Assembly (NCBI GenBank): GCA_030827125.1
Contig: JAURFD010000009.1
Location: forward strand, 48,759 to 112,758
DNA length: 64,000 nt
Direction: 5' to 3'
Origin: Candidatus Nanopelagicales bacterium
Lineage (GTDB): Bacteria > Actinomycetota > Actinomycetes > S36-B12
This document shows, piece after piece, positions 60,841 through 64,000 of the stretch. Each line of letters begins with the position of its first letter. Within the stretch, counting starts at the first letter, position 1. The notes below the pieces were generated by a model that saw nothing but the letters and a program-made list of their open reading frames with translations, made no database searches and had not been told where the DNA came from. The position numbers and the translations under genes are program-made.

Positions 60841-61829
60841 CCGACTACCCGCCCTTCGGTGCCGGCCTGTGGCACTTCGCCAGCTACGTCGACCGCTATG
60901 CCACCGACGGCTACGCGCCACCGGTCAGCACTCTGGAGATGATCGAACGTGCCGCCCAGGTGGGGGAATTGTCGGCTGTGGATGTGCCCTACCCCTTCAC
61001 CCAGGGCATCGGTGTCGACGAGGTTCGCGACGCGCTGCGGGCGAACAACCTCTTCGTGACGGGAATTACTCCCGAGATCTATCTGCGCCGATTCAGCAAG
61101 GGCGCTTTCACGAACCCCGATCCGGGAGTGCGGGCGCAGGCGCTGGAGTTCATGAATGAGGCTGCCGACATCGTGCGGGCCCTTGATGGCCAGTACCTCA
61201 AGATCTGGCCCGGACAGGATGGCTGGGACTACCCCTTCCAGGTCAACCACCACGACCTATGGGCCCTCGCCGTCGACGGCATGCGGGATCTCGCCGCCGC
61301 GAATCCCGATCTGCGCATCGCTATCGAGTACAAGCCGCGCGAGCCACGGGTGAAGATGACGTGGGACTCGGCCGCGCGATCGATTCTCGGTATTCAGCAG
61401 ATCGGGCTCGACAACGTGGGCGTACTGCTGGACTTCGGGCACTCCCTGTACGGCGGCGAGTCTCCGGCGGACGCGGCCCAACTACTCATCGACCATGGCG
61501 TGCTTTACGGCATGGATGTCAACGACAACTTGCGTTCGTGGGATGACGATCTCGTCGTCGGCACGGTCCATCTGACCGAGATCTTCGAGTACTTCTACAC
61601 ACTGCGCATCAATGACTGGGAGGGCGTGTGGCAGCTGGACCAGTTCCCCTTCCGAGAGGACACGGTGGAGGCGGCCCGCCTATCGATTCGCACCCTGAAG
61701 GCTCTCTATCGCGCCCTTGATGACCTCGACATGCCGGCGCTGCAGGACGCGCAGGCGCGCCACGACGCCCTCGCCGCGCAGCGGATCGTCCAGACCGCAC
61801 TGCTCTCTTCCATGGCCGGTCACGAGTGA
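60837..61829 (+). CDS. Xylose-isomerase-like TIM-barrel sugar (phosphate) isomerase/epimerase
   Basis: [59 protein letters not shown]. Overlaps the kinase stop by 4 nt. Confidence 0.85.
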   Translation: MTDYPPFGAGLWHFASYVDRYATDGYAPPVSTLEMIERAAQVGELSAVDVPYPFTQGIGVDEVRDALRANNLFVTGITPEIYLRRFSKGAFTNPDPGVRAQALEFMNEAADIVRALDGQYLKIWPGQDGWDYPFQVNHHDLWALAVDGMRDLAAANPDLRIAIEYKPREPRVKMTWDSAARSILGIQQIGLDNVGVLLDFGHSLYGGESPADAAQLLIDHGVLYGMDVNDNLRSWDDDLVVGTVHLTEIFEYFYTLRINDWEGVWQLDQFPFREDTVEAARLSIRTLKALYRALDDLDMPALQDAQARHDALAAQRIVQTALLSSMAGHE

Positions 61830-62632
61830 CGGCGACCCCGGCCGAGCTCGCCGACGCGGCCCGCCGGGTGCGTTTGCGCGACCTGCACATGGTCGCCGAC
61901 GCCGGCATGGGGCACATCGGCGGCGAGTTCTCCGTCACCGACATTCTTGTCACGCTCTACCTCGGGGTGCTCAATCTCGAAGGCGGTAGCGAACGAGATC
62001 GACTGATCCTGTCCAAGGGGCACGCGGCAGCCGCGCTGTACTCCACCTTGGCGGAGGCCGGACTCCTCGACGAATCCGAGTTGGCCAGTTTCACGCGGGC
62101 GGAGTCGGCGCTCAATGGTCACCCGGCCAACACGAAGGTGGAGTGGGTCGAGGCCAGCACCGGCCCGCTCGGCCACGGCTTGCCGATCGGGGTCGGGATG
62201 GCGCTCGGGGCTCGCCTTGATCATTCCGACCGTCGCACGTTTGTCATCACCGGTGATGGCGAGATGCAGGAGGGGTCCAATTGGGAGGCGCTCATGGTCG
62301 CGGCCCATCACGGTCTGGATCGCCTGACCTTGATCATCGACCGCAATGGTCTGCAGCAGGGCGCCCGGGTTGTCGATACCAGTGATCTAGAGCCGCTTGC
62401 GGACAAGTTGCGTGCGTTCGGCTGCGCGGTGGTTGAGGTCGATGGGCACAATCACGCGGAGTTGCTTGACGCTCTCGCGAGCGCGCCATCCGAGCCGGGA
62501 AAGCCCACGGCGATCATTGCGCACACGCACAAGGGGCACCCGGTCTCATTCATGTCCGATGACCCCGGGTGGCACCACCGGGTGCCGTCACCGGATCAGG
62601 TTGTTGCTGCGCGCGAGGAGATCTCCCGATGA
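61826..62632 (+). CDS. Transketolase N-terminal (TPP-binding) subunit of a split transketolase
   Basis: [84 protein letters not shown]. Confidence 0.93.
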   Translation: MTATPAELADAARRVRLRDLHMVADAGMGHIGGEFSVTDILVTLYLGVLNLEGGSERDRLILSKGHAAAALYSTLAEAGLLDESELASFTRAESALNGHPANTKVEWVEASTGPLGHGLPIGVGMALGARLDHSDRRTFVITGDGEMQEGSNWEALMVAAHHGLDRLTLIIDRNGLQQGARVVDTSDLEPLADKLRAFGCAVVEVDGHNHAELLDALASAPSEPGKPTAIIAHTHKGHPVSFMSDDPGWHHRVPSPDQVVAAREEISR

Positions 62633-63561
62633 CGTTGCTCCATGATTGCCGCGACGCCTTCGCGTCGACGCTCGTCGATCTGGCGGAGCACGATCCCCGC
62701 ATCGTGACGGTCGTCAACGACTCGGTCGGGTCGAGCAAGCTCGGCGAATTCGGTAGGCGATTCCCCGACCGCCTCATCAACGTCGGGATCGCCGAGCAGG
62801 CCATGGTGGGTGTCGGGGCCGGACTTGCGGCCAGTGGCAAGATCCCGTTCGTCTCGGCGGCCTCATGCTTCATGACCGCTCGGGCACTCGAACAAGTGAA
62901 GATCGATGTGGCGTACTCCGGTCACCATGTCGTCCTGTGTGGGCAGAGCCCTGGCGTCGCATACGGCGAGCTCGGCTCCACCCACCACTCGCCGGAGGAT
63001 CTAAGTTGGCTTCGCGCTATCCCTGGCATCACTGTGGTGGCGCCGGCCGATCCGGCGGAGACGAGCGCTGCCGTGCGATGGGCGGCCGCACATGACGGTC
63101 CGGTATTCCTGCGCGTCAGCCGCATGGGCGTACCGGACATCGCCGGGCTCGATGGCGAGTTCGTACCGGGGAAGTCCGCGATGCTCCGTGAGGGGGACGA
63201 TGTGACGATCATCGCTACCGGCACCGCCGTCGCGCCGACGCTGGAGGCGGCCGATGTCCTTCACGCGGAGGGCATCAGCGCCCGCGTGCTGGCCATGGCG
63301 ACAATCTCGCCCCTTGATCGCGAGGCCATCGTGACGGCGGCGCGGGAGACCGCGGGAATCGTCACGGTGGAAGAGGCCTACGTCTGCGGTCTCGGAGGGG
63401 CCGTCGCCGAAGTCGTGGTCGAGGAATATCCGGTCCGAATGCGTCGTGTTGGGCTGCGTGGATTCGCCCCAACCGGGTCCACGTCCTGGCTTTTCGCGCG
63501 TGCCGGAATCTCGTCGGTCGGCATCGCCGACGCCGCACGAGCCTTGGCTGCGGGTCGTTGA
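62629..63561 (+). CDS. Transketolase C-terminal (pyrimidine-binding + C) subunit of a split transketolase
   Basis: VVNDSVGSSKLGEFGRRFPDRLINVGIAEQAMVGVGAGLAASGKIPFVSAASCFMTARALEQVKIDVAYSGHHVVLCGQSPG. Confidence 0.93.
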   Translation: MTLLHDCRDAFASTLVDLAEHDPRIVTVVNDSVGSSKLGEFGRRFPDRLINVGIAEQAMVGVGAGLAASGKIPFVSAASCFMTARALEQVKIDVAYSGHHVVLCGQSPGVAYGELGSTHHSPEDLSWLRAIPGITVVAPADPAETSAAVRWAAAHDGPVFLRVSRMGVPDIAGLDGEFVPGKSAMLREGDDVTIIATGTAVAPTLEAADVLHAEGISARVLAMATISPLDREAIVTAARETAGIVTVEEAYVCGLGGAVAEVVVEEYPVRMRRVGLRGFAPTGSTSWLFARAGISSVGIADAARALAAGR

Positions 63562-64000
63562 ATGGTGGTATCCGGTGATTGGGCGCAGGCCGAGCTCATG
63601 ACGAAGGTCGCTCGGCTCTATCACGAGCAGGGCGTGACTCAGTCGGAGATCGCTCGCCGTCTCCATGTGTCCCAGGCCAAGGTGTCGCGACTGTTGGCGC
63701 GAGCGCGGGATGAAGGCATCGTGCGTACCACCGTGACGGCGCCACCGGGTCTCCACCTCGATCTCGAGGACGGTCTGCAGGAGCGATACGGACTCGATGA
63801 CGCGGTGGTCGTGGCGGATGCGTCGAAGGGGGTTGACCCATCAGGCGACCTCGGGGCGAAGGCTGCTCCCTATCTCGAGGCCACCCTGGCCGGCGCGGGG
63901 GCCCTGGGTGTTTCGTCGTGGTCGGCCACCCTGCTGGTGGCAGCGGAGGTGCTCGGGCGCACCGCGGGGGGGTTGACCCACGTGGTCCAACTCGTAGGAG
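63562..64000 (+). CDS. SorC/DeoR-type sugar-binding transcriptional regulator, truncated at window edge
   Basis: MVVSGDWAQAELMTKVARLYHEQGVTQSEIARRLHVSQAKVSRLLARARDEGIVRTTV (HTH) and the start of a sugar-binding domain. Confidence 0.88.
   Translation, partial: MVVSGDWAQAELMTKVARLYHEQGVTQSEIARRLHVSQAKVSRLLARARDEGIVRTTVTAPPGLHLDLEDGLQERYGLDDAVVVADASKGVDPSGDLGAKAAPYLEATLAGAGALGVSSWSATLLVAAEVLGRTAGGLTHVVQLVG

Overview
This window is a high-GC actinobacterial chromosome segment of about 64 kb, almost fully coding and mostly housekeeping. From left to right it carries ndk; mreBCD, a class-B PBP and rodA; a radical-SAM/DUF2344 pair; RNase E/G, rplU, rpmA and obg; proB and proA; nadD, rsfS and a GpgP-like phosphatase; tRNA-Ala(GGC); a proline-racemase-family enzyme; an OctT-like SGNH protein; leuS; degV; comEA and comEC; holA, rpsT and lepA; hemW; hrcA (with a CIRCE element) and dnaJ; rsmE; phoH, ybeY, a CBS-domain protein, a deaminase-like protein, era, recO and uppS; a permease plus TIGR03943 pair; an HNH/DUF222 nuclease; a zur-znuBCA locus; glyS; a small Cys-rich protein; ROK and IMPase genes; and at the right edge a sugar-catabolic operon (FGGY kinase, TIM-barrel isomerase, split transketolase, SorC regulator). 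The signals most worth following up are: (1) the right-edge operon, whose gene content matches the D-apiose/apulose-4-phosphate transketolase pathway; (2) a 62-aa Cys-rich protein of unknown function behind a perfect CsoR-like palindrome ATACCCCCTGGGGTAT that fills its probable promoter spacer; (3) an HNH/DUF222 gene with a near-consensus LexA box, sitting between two zinc-related gene sets; and (4) two long inverted repeats, one upstream of leuS and one directly upstream of lepA, that annotation does not explain. No CRISPR array, prophage or transposase was seen.
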